Below are positions 35,215 through 44,721 of a DNA stretch of 64,000 nt, one piece after another; within the stretch, counting starts at the first letter, position 1; every line of letters starts with the position of its first letter. The notes below the pieces were generated by a model. It made no database searches, had not been told where the DNA came from, and saw nothing but the letters and a program-made list of their open reading frames with translations. The position numbers were made by a program, and so were the translations under genes. The stretch comes from an uncultured Lachnospiraceae bacterium (GTDB taxonomy: Bacteria; Bacillota; Clostridia; Lachnospirales; Lachnospiraceae). The stretch is taken from positions 7,972 to 71,971 of the forward strand of contig CAKRHW010000006.1 in NCBI GenBank assembly GCA_934339365.1, in the 5' to 3' direction.

Positions 35215-38200
35215 TTATTTTCCTATACGGACATTTACCGTTGACTTTGCCCCTTTCTTGAGAAGCAATTTTCTATAAGCATTCTTTTTTGCTTTTGGAA
35301 CTCTGTATGTCACTTTCTTTCCCATTCCTGCAAATGCTTTTGCCTTTACGTTTCGGTTTGTAAGTTTCTTAGTCTTAATTACAACAGAAGAAACCTTCTT
35401 CGTTCCATAGAAAGCTGCCTTATCAATTCTGTTTACATTCTTATGAATAGAAATGGTCTTTAACTTCTTACAATTGTAAAATGCCTGACTTCCAATTTTC
35501 TTTACATTAGAACCAATCGTAACCTTTGTAATCTTTTTATTATTCTTAAATGCCTTCGCATTTACTGCAGTAACTTTATAAGTTTTATTCCTATACTTAA
35601 TCTGACCTGCAACACTTACCTTCTTCAAATTCTTTGTTGCAACTCCTACAACCGTAACTTCTCCCTTAGTTCCTGCCTGTTTTGTAATTTTATACTTTAA
35701 TCCTCTATAACGGATAATCGTTCCAACTGTCTGCTGACTTCCTATTGAAGAAGCAGCTCCTGACGGCTGTTGTGCCGGCTGTGTAGTGGAAGGCTTTCCT
35801 GTTGACTGCTCCGGCTGTCTGTTCGTTGGTTGCTGCGTCTGACCGCCTGTTGTTGGCTGCTCTGGCTGGCTACCTGTTGTTTGCTGCTCTGGCTGCTTGC
35901 TTGTTGTCGGCTGTTCTGGCTGGCTACCTGTTGTCGGCTGTTGCGGCTGGCTACCTGTCGTCGGCTGCTCCGACTGGCCACTTGTTGTTGGCTGCTCCGG
36001 CTGACCACTTGTTGTTGGCTGTTCTGACTGGCCACTTGTTGTTGGCTGCTCCGGCTGGCTACTTGTTGTCGGCTGTTCTGGCTGACCACTTGTTGGCTGT
36101 TCTGGTTCTGTTGGAACAGTTCCATCAATCGCAGGAGCTGCCGCTGCTTCATCCTGCATGAAAGAAAGTACCCATGCAAATGGGGCATTCCAGTTAATTG
36201 TAACCTCGTTTACAGACCATGCTTCAATGGAATCTACATAACATTTCTGTGGTGCTACTTCTCCACGCTTGTATCCAAGTCCACCTACATATGGATCCTG
36301 AAGTCCGGAACCTGCTCCACCTGACATGACTCCGTCCGGAGCTTTCGGGAATGAATGATCCAATTCATATGACCAGTATCTGTGGTGAGGGTTGCTTGTG
36401 TGGTAAGAACCTACACCTGTTACGTAAGAAATTCCAAGTCCGTTACGTCCGAAGATATAATCAAGGGCTGTACTTACACCGCTGATGTATTTATTTTCCT
36501 TCTTAATCTTATAGGCATAAGCCATAACCATTGCGTTATTTACAACGAATGAGTTTGAACCCCACTCATAACCGGTTACCTTGACACCTTCCCCGATATT
36601 AACGGAATCTTCAAATGTTGCGGAACGGTAAGGAATACCTGTTCCCTGTGCATTTTCCTGTTTAATATATTGATCTGCTGCATCAACGATTGCATTTTCA
36701 ACCTTTGTTGCATCTTCTGCCTTTAATGACTTTTTGTTTAAGTAAAGTGATAATGTTCCAAGACCTGCTGTACATCCCCAGTTAAAGGAACTGAAAGAAC
36801 CGCTGTTTTCTCCACCACCTAAGTTTGTGGTAAGGCTGAATGCCTTATCCTTCCCTGTAGAGTCATTCTTGTTCTGGTATTTGGCAAGGTCATTGTAATA
36901 TGTCTCATCTCCTGTTGTTGCATAAAGCTCACTTGCTGCCCAGTAGAAATCATCTTCCACATAGTCATCACCGTACGCACCACCACCGATAGCCTGGTCA
37001 AGTGGAGCATATACTTCCGGATTTTTCTTTGCTGCTTCGTATGTAAGCTTTGCATTCTCTAAACACTTGTCTGCAAAGGAATCATCAATTCCTCTCCACA
37101 GACGTGCTGCCTGTGCTGCTGTTGCTGCCACATTTAATGTTGCTGCTGTTGTAGGTGGCTTCACAATACGAATCGTTTTCCATGTCTCAGCATAGTTCCA
37201 TGGCTGAACGGCAAGACCTGTCCACTTGTGGTCATGCATCTTGTGGTATACCATACCGGCTTCTGTCTGACCATAAGTTGGATCCTCTGACTTAACAATC
37301 ATCTTGAACATCCATTCAAGTTCCACCCTTGCTTCATCAAGAATATCCGGTGTACCTGTTCCGTTAAATGTCATGGAAGAATCAGATGTCTGATAGTTCT
37401 GCGGAATTGACATCGTTACTCCATCATTCCATTTATCCGCCTTACCAGAATTTTTTGAAGATTCATACATGTTCTGGAGTGTCCATACAGAAATACCACC
37501 ATTTACAACGTACTTACCATGGTCTCCGGCATCATACCATCCACCTGTACAATCAATAGAGTACGACTTATCCACATCGGAACCATCTCCTGCATAAGAT
37601 TTCACCCATTTTGACTGAACATATGCCATATCATTCACATGCCCTGCCTGATGTGCAAGATTTGTTTTATCTCCTGATGTTACATACTGTGATTCAATTG
37701 CAACACCGGAACGGTTCTGGTAATAATAGTTCATTGCATTCTTTAATGTATCACCATAGAGATCTCCCTGCTTTGCATCCGCAATGCTGAATGGCTCACT
37801 CTTCCACATCTGATAGGTATCTTTTGTAAACTTATTCGTCTGAATATTATTCTGATCTGATACTTCAATCGTATACCCTGTTCCTACCTGTTTAAAGTCT
37901 GAAAAATCAAGCAACTGGATATATTCTCCCGTATCCTCATCCTTGCCTGTTCCAAACTGTTTACCTTTTCCTTCATATACCTGTTTGCCTGATGCATCTT
38001 TGATTACGAATGTTACAGGATCAAGTTTGGTATCTGTTGCATAAGAAGCAACCTTGGAAAGATTCGTGTAATATCCAACCTGATTGATACGTACATCACT
38101 TCTTGGCTGAACATATCCCAGCTCATTGCTTGTATCCCAGTTACATCCTTCTCCCGGTGTATCACCGCATGTCTCACAAACAAGTGTCAAGTTATCAAAC

Positions 38201-38826
38201 TTTAATTCTGTTCCGATTGGGAAACAATCCTGTCCCTGACCATTTCCATACTGGCCGCCTCCACCATAGTGGAATGCCCATTCGGCTACCTCAAGTGTCT
38301 GATCTGCCGTAAACTCACATTCGAAGTGATTATCACCCTTCTTAATTGTAAGCAGTGTCCATCCTCTGCCATAATCCTGTCCTAATGGATTCAGGTCCGG
38401 ATACGTTGTCTTCGTTAATCCCTGTCCATTATGCCAGATTTCAATTTTTCCACTTAAATCACCAATCTTCGCACACATGTTACCATCATTTGATGCATTC
38501 ACATCAAAAGCAACTTTGTACTTATGACCTGATTTAATCTTAATTCCTCTGTGGCGTAACTGAAGATCCCATCTGTCTTCTCCACCACGATCCTTTCCAC
38601 CTGGATTTACAATCTTAACATTGTAAGTACCATTTGAAATGTCAAATGTCTGTTTTCCCGGGTTTGTCTCACATGTATGCCATGGAAGACCAATCCCTTC
38701 ATTAAAATCTGACTGTCCTACTACATTTCCCGCAAATGCATCCAAAGGATTGAATGCCACATTTGTTGCGAGCATAGATACTGCCAGTAAACCGCATGTA
38801 GCAGTTTTTGTAATCTTTTTTCTCAT
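35215..38826 (-). CDS. Secreted GH9 glycoside hydrolase (endoglucanase type) with LRR C-terminus
   Basis: The 1203-residue protein has a signal peptide (residues 1-32, ending LDAFA), a CBM4/9-like carbohydrate-binding domain (about 33-215), an Ig-like CelD N-terminal domain (about 240-345, RINQVGYYTNLSKVA), and a GH9 catalytic domain (about 365-900). The catalytic aspartates are in WYDAGDHGKYV near residue 430 and the acid glutamate in SVNEVTINWNAPFAW near 872. A Pro/Thr/Gln linker (about 903-1015) leads to BspA-type leucine-rich repeats (about 1030-1203, e.g. VTIGSNVKKIGSQAFYNCKK). GH9 enzymes cut beta-1,4-glucans. The strongly basic repeat domain may hold it on the cell wall. AGGAGGAGGAAA precedes the ATG. 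Confidence 0.92.
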   Translation of the reverse strand: MRKKITKTATCGLLAVSMLATNVAFNPLDAFAGNVVGQSDFNEGIGLPWHTCETNPGKQTFDISNGTYNVKIVNPGGKDRGGEDRWDLQLRHRGIKIKSGHKYKVAFDVNASNDGNMCAKIGDLSGKIEIWHNGQGLTKTTYPDLNPLGQDYGRGWTLLTIKKGDNHFECEFTADQTLEVAEWAFHYGGGGQYGNGQGQDCFPIGTELKFDNLTLVCETCGDTPGEGCNWDTSNELGYVQPRSDVRINQVGYYTNLSKVASYATDTKLDPVTFVIKDASGKQVYEGKGKQFGTGKDEDTGEYIQLLDFSDFKQVGTGYTIEVSDQNNIQTNKFTKDTYQMWKSEPFSIADAKQGDLYGDTLKNAMNYYYQNRSGVAIESQYVTSGDKTNLAHQAGHVNDMAYVQSKWVKSYAGDGSDVDKSYSIDCTGGWYDAGDHGKYVVNGGISVWTLQNMYESSKNSGKADKWNDGVTMSIPQNYQTSDSSMTFNGTGTPDILDEARVELEWMFKMIVKSEDPTYGQTEAGMVYHKMHDHKWTGLAVQPWNYAETWKTIRIVKPPTTAATLNVAATAAQAARLWRGIDDSFADKCLENAKLTYEAAKKNPEVYAPLDQAIGGGAYGDDYVEDDFYWAASELYATTGDETYYNDLAKYQNKNDSTGKDKAFSLTTNLGGGENSGSFSSFNWGCTAGLGTLSLYLNKKSLKAEDATKVENAIVDAADQYIKQENAQGTGIPYRSATFEDSVNIGEGVKVTGYEWGSNSFVVNNAMVMAYAYKIKKENKYISGVSTALDYIFGRNGLGISYVTGVGSYHTSNPHHRYWSYELDHSFPKAPDGVMSGGAGSGLQDPYVGGLGYKRGEVAPQKCYVDSIEAWSVNEVTINWNAPFAWVLSFMQDEAAAAPAIDGTVPTEPEQPTSGQPEQPTTSSQPEQPTTSGQSEQPTTSGQPEQPTTSGQSEQPTTGSQPQQPTTGSQPEQPTTSKQPEQQTTGSQPEQPTTGGQTQQPTNRQPEQSTGKPSTTQPAQQPSGAASSIGSQQTVGTIIRYRGLKYKITKQAGTKGEVTVVGVATKNLKKVSVAGQIKYRNKTYKVTAVNAKAFKNNKKITKVTIGSNVKKIGSQAFYNCKKLKTISIHKNVNRIDKAAFYGTKKVSSVVIKTKKLTNRNVKAKAFAGMGKKVTYRVPKAKKNAYRKLLLKKGAKSTVNVRIGK
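35790..36110 (-). repeat. Linker repeat array of about 27 bp units
   Basis: About a dozen copies encode variants of PEQPTTSGQ or PQQPTTGSQ in the first GH9 gene. It is a coding minisatellite and a likely site of length change. Confidence 0.85.
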
Positions 38827-38969
38827 TAGATTTCCTCCTCCTGATTATTCACTCCATTTGTAAAATAAATACCAGATTTATCCCATCATTTCAGACCAAA
38901 TCTGTGTACCTCCCCAAAAAGAAGTGGTACTTATATCATACCATACAACCCTCTTTCTGTGCGAATAAT
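38827..38969 (-). promoter_or_regulatory. Leader of the first GH9 gene
   Basis: The 143-base gap contains a probable -10 (TATGAT) at about 38932-38937 on the minus strand and a possible hairpin with CAGATTT and AAATCTG arms. A -35 is not convincing, so part of the expression may come from the upstream regulator gene. Confidence 0.3.
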
Positions 38970-39167
38970 TTACCCATTCTCCCAAAATAAATCATCCAAT
39001 GTTTTTCCTAAAACCCTGCAAATTGCCTTGCATAATTTTATTGTTGGATTATAATCTCCATTTTCTATAGAATTGATTGTCTGCCTTGATACCCCAACTG
39101 CATCCGCCAGCTCTTTCTGCGACAAATGCATTGCTGTCCTTGCTGTTTTTAATTCCAGATTCTTCAT
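38970..39167 (-). CDS. XRE/Cro-type transcriptional regulator
   Basis: The 65-residue protein is a single helix-turn-helix domain: LKTARTAMHLSQKELADAVG, then VSRQTINSIENGDYNPTIKL, ending LGKTLDDLFWENG, the YozG-like small XRE form. It directly follows a membrane protein gene by seven bases, a common pairing in Firmicutes. Target genes are not evident; autoregulation of the pair is the simplest idea, and the GH9 gene downstream on the same strand is a possible target. Confidence 0.88.
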   Translation of the reverse strand: MKNLELKTARTAMHLSQKELADAVGVSRQTINSIENGDYNPTIKLCKAICRVLGKTLDDLFWENG

Positions 39168-39174
39168 ATTTTTA

Positions 39175-39696
39175 CTACTCTTCCATCGTCCTTTCCTGAT
39201 ATGCCTTGACTAGCATAAGCACATCTAAGAAGAGAAATGTAACAGTGCAAAACAGATTCAGCAACTCTCCGGTAAACTTTCCATTCAAAAATATTTCCTT
39301 TTTTACAATCCCGATAACTGAAACAATTGCATTGATGAAAAAAATCACAAAAAATAATATCATCACATTCTTTCTTCGCTCACAAAGACCAATATAGGCA
39401 TCTTTCCAAATGCAATACGTTGCAAACACTATAAGAGCCACGAAGATACAAAGTGGAATTCCAACCTCTTCCGGAACGGGAAGATGAAAGATTCTTTTTA
39501 ATACCAAATATACCAGCAAGACAAGCATCATTGAAAAAAATCCATATTTATATCCAATTCCTCTCACAATATGCTGACGTTCATCATAGTCACAGACGTC
39601 TTTTTTTCTCATTTTTTTCTTAATAAAATAAGATATAATCATCACAATCAAAACACCTGTTATAAAACCTATCAGATTTGCATTTTGCTCAAACAT
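39175..39696 (-). CDS. Four- to five-helix membrane protein paired with the XRE regulator
   Basis: The 173-residue protein has hydrophobic segments at about 8-25, 52-65, 82-98, 110-130 and 145-162. After the first helix is a conserved-looking cytoplasmic loop, KKKDVCDYDERQHIVRGIGYKY trimmed here as DERQHIVRGIGYKYGF. I recognise no named domain. Membrane proteins of this size next to a YozG-like regulator are widespread in Firmicutes and their role is unknown. AAGAGAGGAAAAAAG precedes the ATG. Confidence 0.6.
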   Translation of the reverse strand: MFEQNANLIGFITGVLIVMIISYFIKKKMRKKDVCDYDERQHIVRGIGYKYGFFSMMLVLLVYLVLKRIFHLPVPEEVGIPLCIFVALIVFATYCIWKDAYIGLCERRKNVMILFFVIFFINAIVSVIGIVKKEIFLNGKFTGELLNLFCTVTFLFLDVLMLVKAYQERTMEE

Positions 39697-39751
39697 AACT
39701 TTTTTCCTCTCTTTCCTTTTGTTTCATATGTAAATTATATTTGACATTTTT

Positions 39752-39780
39752 ATTGTATTTGCAAACCATCTGTTTGTCAA
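39752..39780 (-). promoter_or_regulatory. Promoter of the membrane protein/XRE pair
   Basis: TTGACA (39775-39780), 17 bases and TACAAT (39752-39757), about 55 bases before the ATG at 39696. Confidence 0.75.
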
Positions 39781-39814
39781 GTATATACGACATATATATC
39801 TTCATTTCAGGGTA

Positions 39815-39846
39815 TAAAAAAGAGGCAGATGTCTCTGCCTCTCTTT
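39815..39846 (-). terminator. Terminator of the second GH9 gene
   Basis: On the minus strand GAGGCAGA and TCTGCCTC form a tight stem followed by TTTTTT, directly after the GH9 stop. Confidence 0.88.
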
Positions 39847-39862
39847 TATCTGTTATAAGCTC

Positions 39863-42800
39863 TTACTTTCCAGCACGAACATTGACTGTTGCTTTTGCGC
39901 CTCTCTTAACAAGTAACTTCTTATATGCATTTACTTTGTTCTTTGGAACTCTGTATGTTACTTTATTACCCATACCTGCAAATGCTTTTGCTTTTACATT
40001 TCCAGTTGTAAGTTTCTTTGTCTTAATTACTACAGAAGAAACTTTCTTTGTTCCATAGAAAGCTAACTTATCAATTCTCTTAACATTCTTGTTAATTGAA
40101 ATTGTCTTTAACTTCTTACAATTGTAGAATGCCTGGCTTCCAATCTTCTTCACATTTGATCCGATTGTAACCTTAGTAATCTTCTTATTGTTCTTAAATG
40201 CTTTCGCATTTACAGAAGTAACCTTGTATGTCTTGCCATTCTTCTTAAGCTGGTTTGCAACACTGACTTTCTTTAAGTTCTTTGTTGCAGCACCTACTAC
40301 TGCTACTTCACCCTTTGTTCCGGATACCTTAGTAATCTTATACTTAATACCTCTGTAACGGATGATTGTTCCTACTGTCTGCTGGCTGTTTCCTGCAGCA
40401 GGTGTTGTAGTTGGCTGTGTATTTGTATTTGTAGACGGAGCCTTTGTTGTTGGCTCTGTTGCCTTAGTTGTTGGCTGCTGAGCAGCTGTTGTTGGTGCAG
40501 GCTGCTGTGATGTTGTTGGTGCAGGCTGAGTTGTTGTTGGTACTTCTGTTGTTGGTGCCTCTGTTGTTGTCTCTTCCTGCTTTGTTGATGCTTCTGTTGC
40601 TGGCTCTGTCGTTGTTGCATCTGTCACTGGCTCTGTTGCCTTTGTTGGTGCATCTGTCACTAGCTCTGTTGCTTTTGTTGGTTCTGTTGCCGGCTCTGTT
40701 GTTGTTGCTGGCTGTTGTGATGTTGTTGGTACAGGCTGAGCTGTTGTTGTCTCTGTCTGCTGTGTTGGCTGCTGTGCAGCTGTTGTTGTTTCTGTTGCTT
40801 TCGTTGGCTCTGTTGTTGTTGGAACTTCTGCCTTTTTCACTACATTGATTACACATGAATATGTCTTACCATTTAATGTAAGAACAACAATTCCTACACC
40901 TTCCTTCAATGCAGTTACAACTCCATTGCTATCAACAAACACTACATCTGGAGTTGGTGTGCTCCATGCAACATTATCTGCTCCCTCTGAATCACTTGTA
41001 TAATTCAATGTAAGCTGATCACCTACAAACATAACTGCACTACTCTGATTTAAACCAGCCTGTGATGTCTTTGTTGTAGTCTCCTGTGCATTAGTTGTAG
41101 TATCCTGCTTTGTTGTATCATCTGAAGAAGAAGGCTGCTGTGATGTTACATCCTGTCCACTTGTTGAAGTCTCTTCTGTTGAAGGTTTCTGTGTTGTCAC
41201 ATCCTGTCCACTTGTTGAAGTTTCTTCTGTTGAAGGTTTCTGTGTTGTCACATCCTGTCCACTTGTTGAAGTCTCTTCTGTTGAAGGTTTCTGTGTTGTC
41301 ACATCCTGTCCATTTGTTGAAGTTTCTTCTGCTGAAGTCTGTTCATTTGATGAAGTCTCTGTTACTGGCTCTGCTGTGATAATCTCAGATGGTGTTTCTC
41401 TAGTTTCTGTTGTTGTTTCTGTTACCTTTGTTGTTTCTGTTGCTGGCTCTGTTGTTGTCTCTCTAGTTGCTGTTGTCTCTGTCGCCTCTGTTGTTGTCTC
41501 TGTCGCCTCTGTTGTTGTCTCTGTTGCTTCTGTCGTTGTCTCTCCAGCTTCTGTTGTTGTCTCTGTTGCTTCTGTTGTTGTCTCTGTTGCTTCTGTTGTT
41601 GTTTCTCCAGCTTCTGTTGTTGTCTCTGTTGCCTCTGTTGTTGTCTCTGGTTCATCTGGAATTGTTACATCAATAGTAGGAGCTGCCGCTGCTTCATCCT
41701 GCATGAAAGAAAGTACCCATGCAAATGGAGCATTCCAGTTAATTGTAACCTCGTTTACAGACCATGCTTCAATGGAATCTACATAACACTTCTGTGGTGC
41801 TACTGCTCCACGCTTGTATCCAAGTCCTCCTACATATGGGTCCTGAAGTCCGGAACCTGCTCCACCTGACATAACTCCGTCCGGAGCTTTCGGGAATGAA
41901 TGATCCAATTCATAAGACCAGTATCTGTGGTGAGGATTGCTTGTGTGGTAAGAACCTACACCTGTTACATAAGAAATTCCAAGTCCGTTACGTCCGAAGA
42001 TATAATCAAGGGCTGTACTTACACCACTGATGTATTTATTTTCCTTCTTAATCTTATAGGCATAAGCCATAACCATTGCGTTATTTACAACGAATGAGTT
42101 TGAACCCCACTCATAACCGGTTACCTTGACACCTTCCCCGATATTAACGGAATCTTCAAATGTTGTTGAACGGTATGGAATACCTGTTCCCTCTGCATCT
42201 TCCTGCTTAATATAAGTATCTGCTGCATCAACGATTGCATTCTCAACCTTTGTTGCATCTTCTGCCTTTAATGACTTTTTATTTAAGTAAAGTGATAATG
42301 TTCCAAGACCTGCTGTACATCCCCAGTTAAAGGAACTGAAAGAACCGCTGTTCTCTCCACCACCTAAGTTCGTGGTAAGGCTGAATGCCTTATCATTTCC
42401 CGTAGAGTCATTCTTGTTCTGGTACTTGGCAAGGTCATTGTAATATGTCTCATCACCTGTTGTTGCATAAAGTTCGCATGCTGCCCAGTAGAAATCATCT
42501 TCTACATAGTCATCACCGTAAGCACCACCACCGATAGCCTGGTCAAGTGGAGCATATACTTCCGGATTCTTCTTTGCTGCTTCGTATGTAAGCTTTGCAT
42601 TCTCTAAACACTTATCTGCAAAGGAATCATCAATTCCTCTCCACAGACGTGCTGCCTGAGCTGCTGTTGCTGCCACATTTAATGTTGCTGCTGTTGTAGG
42701 TGGCTTAACAATACGGATTGTTCCCCACTTCTCAGCATAGTTCCATGGCTGAACGCCAAGACCTGTCCACTTGTGGTCATGCATCTTGTGGTATACCATA

Positions 42801-44371
42801 CCGGCTTCTGTCTTACCATAAGTTGGATCATCCGACTTAACAATCATCTTGAACATCCATTCAAGTTCCACTCTTGCTTCATCAAGAATATCCGGTGAAC
42901 CTGTTCCGTTAAATGTCATGGAAGAATCTGATATCTTGTATTCTTCTGGAATAGACATTGTCTTGCCATCATCCCATTTTGATTCTTTTCCGGAATCCTT
43001 TGAAGATTCATACATATTCTGAAGTGTCCATACAGAAATACCACCATTTACAACGTACTTACCATGGTCTCCGGCATCATACCATCCACCTGTACAGTCA
43101 ATAGCATATGATTTGTCTACATCTGAACCGTCTCCTGCATAAGATTTTACCCATTTTGGCTGAACATATGCCATATCTGTTACATGTCCTGCCTGGTGAG
43201 CAAGATTCTCCTTGTCTCCTGATGTTACATACTGGGATTCAATTGCAACACCGGAACGGTTCTGGTAATAATAGTTCATTGCATTCTTTAATGTGTCACC
43301 ATAGAGGTCTCCCTGCTTTGCATCCGCAATGCTGAACGGTTCACTCTTCCACATCTGATAGGTATCCTGTGTAAACTTATTTTTCTGAACATTATCCTTG
43401 TCAGAAACTTCGATGGTATATCCTGTTCCTGCCTGCTTAAATGCCGAGAAGTCAAGAAGCTGGATATATTCTCCCGTATCCTCATCTTTTCCTGCTCCAA
43501 ATGGTGTTCCTTTTCCTTCAAATACCTGCTTGCCTGATGCATCCTTGATTACGAATGTTACAGGATCAAGCTTGGTATCTGTTGCATAAGAAGCAACCTT
43601 GGAAAGATTTGTGTAATATCCAACCTGATTGATACGTACATCACTTCTTGGCTGAACATATCCCAGTTCATTTTTTGTATTCCAGTTACAGCCTTCTCCA
43701 GATGCATCACCACATGTCTCACAAACAAGTGTCAAGTTATCAAACTTTAATTCTGTTCCTTCTGGGAAACAGTCTCCACCCTGTCCGTTACCATACTGGC
43801 CGCCTCCACCATAGTGGAATGCCCATTCAGCTACCTCAAGTGTCTGATCTGCTGTAAACTCACATTCGAAGTGGTTATCGCCCTTCTTAATCTTAAGTAA
43901 GGTCCATCCTTGTCCATGATTCTGTCCTAATTGATTCAAATCTGGATAAGTTGTTTTCAATAAACCTTCACCATTGTGCCAGATTTCAATTTTTCCACTT
44001 AAATCACCAATCTTAGAACACATGTTACCATCGTTTGATGCATTCACATCAAAAGCAACTTTGTACTTGTGACCTGACTGAATCTTAAGTCCTCTGTGAC
44101 GTAACTGAAGATCCCATCTGTCTTCTCCTCCACGATCCTTTCCACCTGGATTTACAATCTTAACATTGTAAGTACCATTTGAAATGTCAAATGTCTGTTT
44201 TGCCGGGTTCGTCTCACATGTATGCCATGGAAGACCGATTCCCTCGTCAAAATCTGACTGTCCTACTACGTTACCAGCGAATGCATCTAGCGGATTAAAT
44301 GCTACATTCGTTGCGAGCATAGACACTGCGAGCAGACCACAAGTAGCAGTCTTGGCAATTTTCTTTCTCAT
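39863..44371 (-). CDS. Secreted GH9 glycoside hydrolase with Big2 and LRR domains
   Basis: The 1502-residue protein is a close paralogue of the GH9 protein downstream; signal peptide, CBM-like, CelD-N and GH9 domains are nearly identical over the first 900 residues, including WYDAGDHGKYV (about 430) and NEVTINWNAPFAW (about 872). It differs after that: a long Thr/Glu linker of TTEATE units, STSGQDVTTQKPSTEE units, a Big2 immunoglobulin-like domain (about 1108-1180, VMFVGDQLTLNYTSDSEG), a second Thr/Pro linker, then the same basic BspA-type LRR domain (about 1330-1502). The extra length should hold the catalytic unit farther from the cell. AGGAGGAGGAAA precedes the ATG; a strong terminator follows. 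Confidence 0.92.
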   Translation of the reverse strand: MRKKIAKTATCGLLAVSMLATNVAFNPLDAFAGNVVGQSDFDEGIGLPWHTCETNPAKQTFDISNGTYNVKIVNPGGKDRGGEDRWDLQLRHRGLKIQSGHKYKVAFDVNASNDGNMCSKIGDLSGKIEIWHNGEGLLKTTYPDLNQLGQNHGQGWTLLKIKKGDNHFECEFTADQTLEVAEWAFHYGGGGQYGNGQGGDCFPEGTELKFDNLTLVCETCGDASGEGCNWNTKNELGYVQPRSDVRINQVGYYTNLSKVASYATDTKLDPVTFVIKDASGKQVFEGKGTPFGAGKDEDTGEYIQLLDFSAFKQAGTGYTIEVSDKDNVQKNKFTQDTYQMWKSEPFSIADAKQGDLYGDTLKNAMNYYYQNRSGVAIESQYVTSGDKENLAHQAGHVTDMAYVQPKWVKSYAGDGSDVDKSYAIDCTGGWYDAGDHGKYVVNGGISVWTLQNMYESSKDSGKESKWDDGKTMSIPEEYKISDSSMTFNGTGSPDILDEARVELEWMFKMIVKSDDPTYGKTEAGMVYHKMHDHKWTGLGVQPWNYAEKWGTIRIVKPPTTAATLNVAATAAQAARLWRGIDDSFADKCLENAKLTYEAAKKNPEVYAPLDQAIGGGAYGDDYVEDDFYWAACELYATTGDETYYNDLAKYQNKNDSTGNDKAFSLTTNLGGGENSGSFSSFNWGCTAGLGTLSLYLNKKSLKAEDATKVENAIVDAADTYIKQEDAEGTGIPYRSTTFEDSVNIGEGVKVTGYEWGSNSFVVNNAMVMAYAYKIKKENKYISGVSTALDYIFGRNGLGISYVTGVGSYHTSNPHHRYWSYELDHSFPKAPDGVMSGGAGSGLQDPYVGGLGYKRGAVAPQKCYVDSIEAWSVNEVTINWNAPFAWVLSFMQDEAAAAPTIDVTIPDEPETTTEATETTTEAGETTTEATETTTEATETTTEAGETTTEATETTTEATETTTEATETTATRETTTEPATETTKVTETTTETRETPSEIITAEPVTETSSNEQTSAEETSTNGQDVTTQKPSTEETSTSGQDVTTQKPSTEETSTSGQDVTTQKPSTEETSTSGQDVTSQQPSSSDDTTKQDTTTNAQETTTKTSQAGLNQSSAVMFVGDQLTLNYTSDSEGADNVAWSTPTPDVVFVDSNGVVTALKEGVGIVVLTLNGKTYSCVINVVKKAEVPTTTEPTKATETTTAAQQPTQQTETTTAQPVPTTSQQPATTTEPATEPTKATELVTDAPTKATEPVTDATTTEPATEASTKQEETTTEAPTTEVPTTTQPAPTTSQQPAPTTAAQQPTTKATEPTTKAPSTNTNTQPTTTPAAGNSQQTVGTIIRYRGIKYKITKVSGTKGEVAVVGAATKNLKKVSVANQLKKNGKTYKVTSVNAKAFKNNKKITKVTIGSNVKKIGSQAFYNCKKLKTISINKNVKRIDKLAFYGTKKVSSVVIKTKKLTTGNVKAKAFAGMGNKVTYRVPKNKVNAYKKLLVKRGAKATVNVRAGK
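40390..40830 (-). repeat. Thr/Pro/Glu linker repeats (distal)
   Basis: Irregular repeats encode TTEPATEPTKATE- and TTSQQPAPTT-like units between the Big2 and LRR domains of the second GH9 protein. Confidence 0.75.
41140..41330 (-). repeat. Tandem repeat of about 51 bp
   Basis: Three to four near-identical units encode STSGQDVTTQKPSTEET (17 residues). Units are in frame, so copy-number change would alter linker length only. Confidence 0.88.
41400..41655 (-). repeat. Tandem repeats encoding TTEATE/TTEAGE
   Basis: About a dozen 18-bp units form the linker immediately after the GH9 catalytic domain. They are highly similar and candidates for slippage. Confidence 0.88.
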
Positions 44372-44721
44372 TCTGTTTCCTCCTCCTAATTATAAAAAAG
44401 TATTGCCGGTGTCAGATGACACCCTTGATGCCCATCCAATGAACTGGCATCAAACTATAGTTCATTATAACGTAAGAACTTGTAAAAACTAGTAAAAAGA
44501 CTTCCCGCATCTTTTCAAAAAAAGATATTTCCTTTTTTCACACACTACATTCTTCTCGTTATATAGAAATAATTATAGTATATTAAATCGCAAAAGTAAA
44601 TATCTTTTCCAAATGTCGTTGGGTAAAATAAACAATATTTCTCATTCAACCTGCATTTTTGTAATCAAACTATTTTTTCTTTTTCCAGATTCTGTATCTC
44701 TTATCAGAAAAATGTTAATTT
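44372..44721 (-). promoter_or_regulatory. Promoter and structured leader of the second GH9 gene
   Basis: TATAAT is present on the minus strand near 44466-44471, without a clear -35. The transcript then has two hairpins: TTGATGCC with GGCATCAA, and the near-perfect GGTGTCA/TGACACC inverted repeat at 44408-44423, placed just before the ribosome binding site. The rest of the gap (about 44520-44720) is AT-rich with no gene seen. Confidence 0.5.

Noticed and set aside
35802..36161. Open frame on the plus strand inside the first GH9 gene
   Set aside because: It is the antisense of the Gln/Pro/Thr repeat linker; the long frame follows from the repeat composition, with no ribosome binding site or domain.
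41140..41655. Regular direct repeats that could suggest a CRISPR array
   Set aside because: Repeats are contiguous, in frame and translate to linker units; there are no unique spacers.
40468..41786. Several plus-strand frames rich in Leu and Val over the second GH9 linker
   Set aside because: They are antisense shadows of Thr/Glu repeats; composition is purely periodic and no start signal is present.
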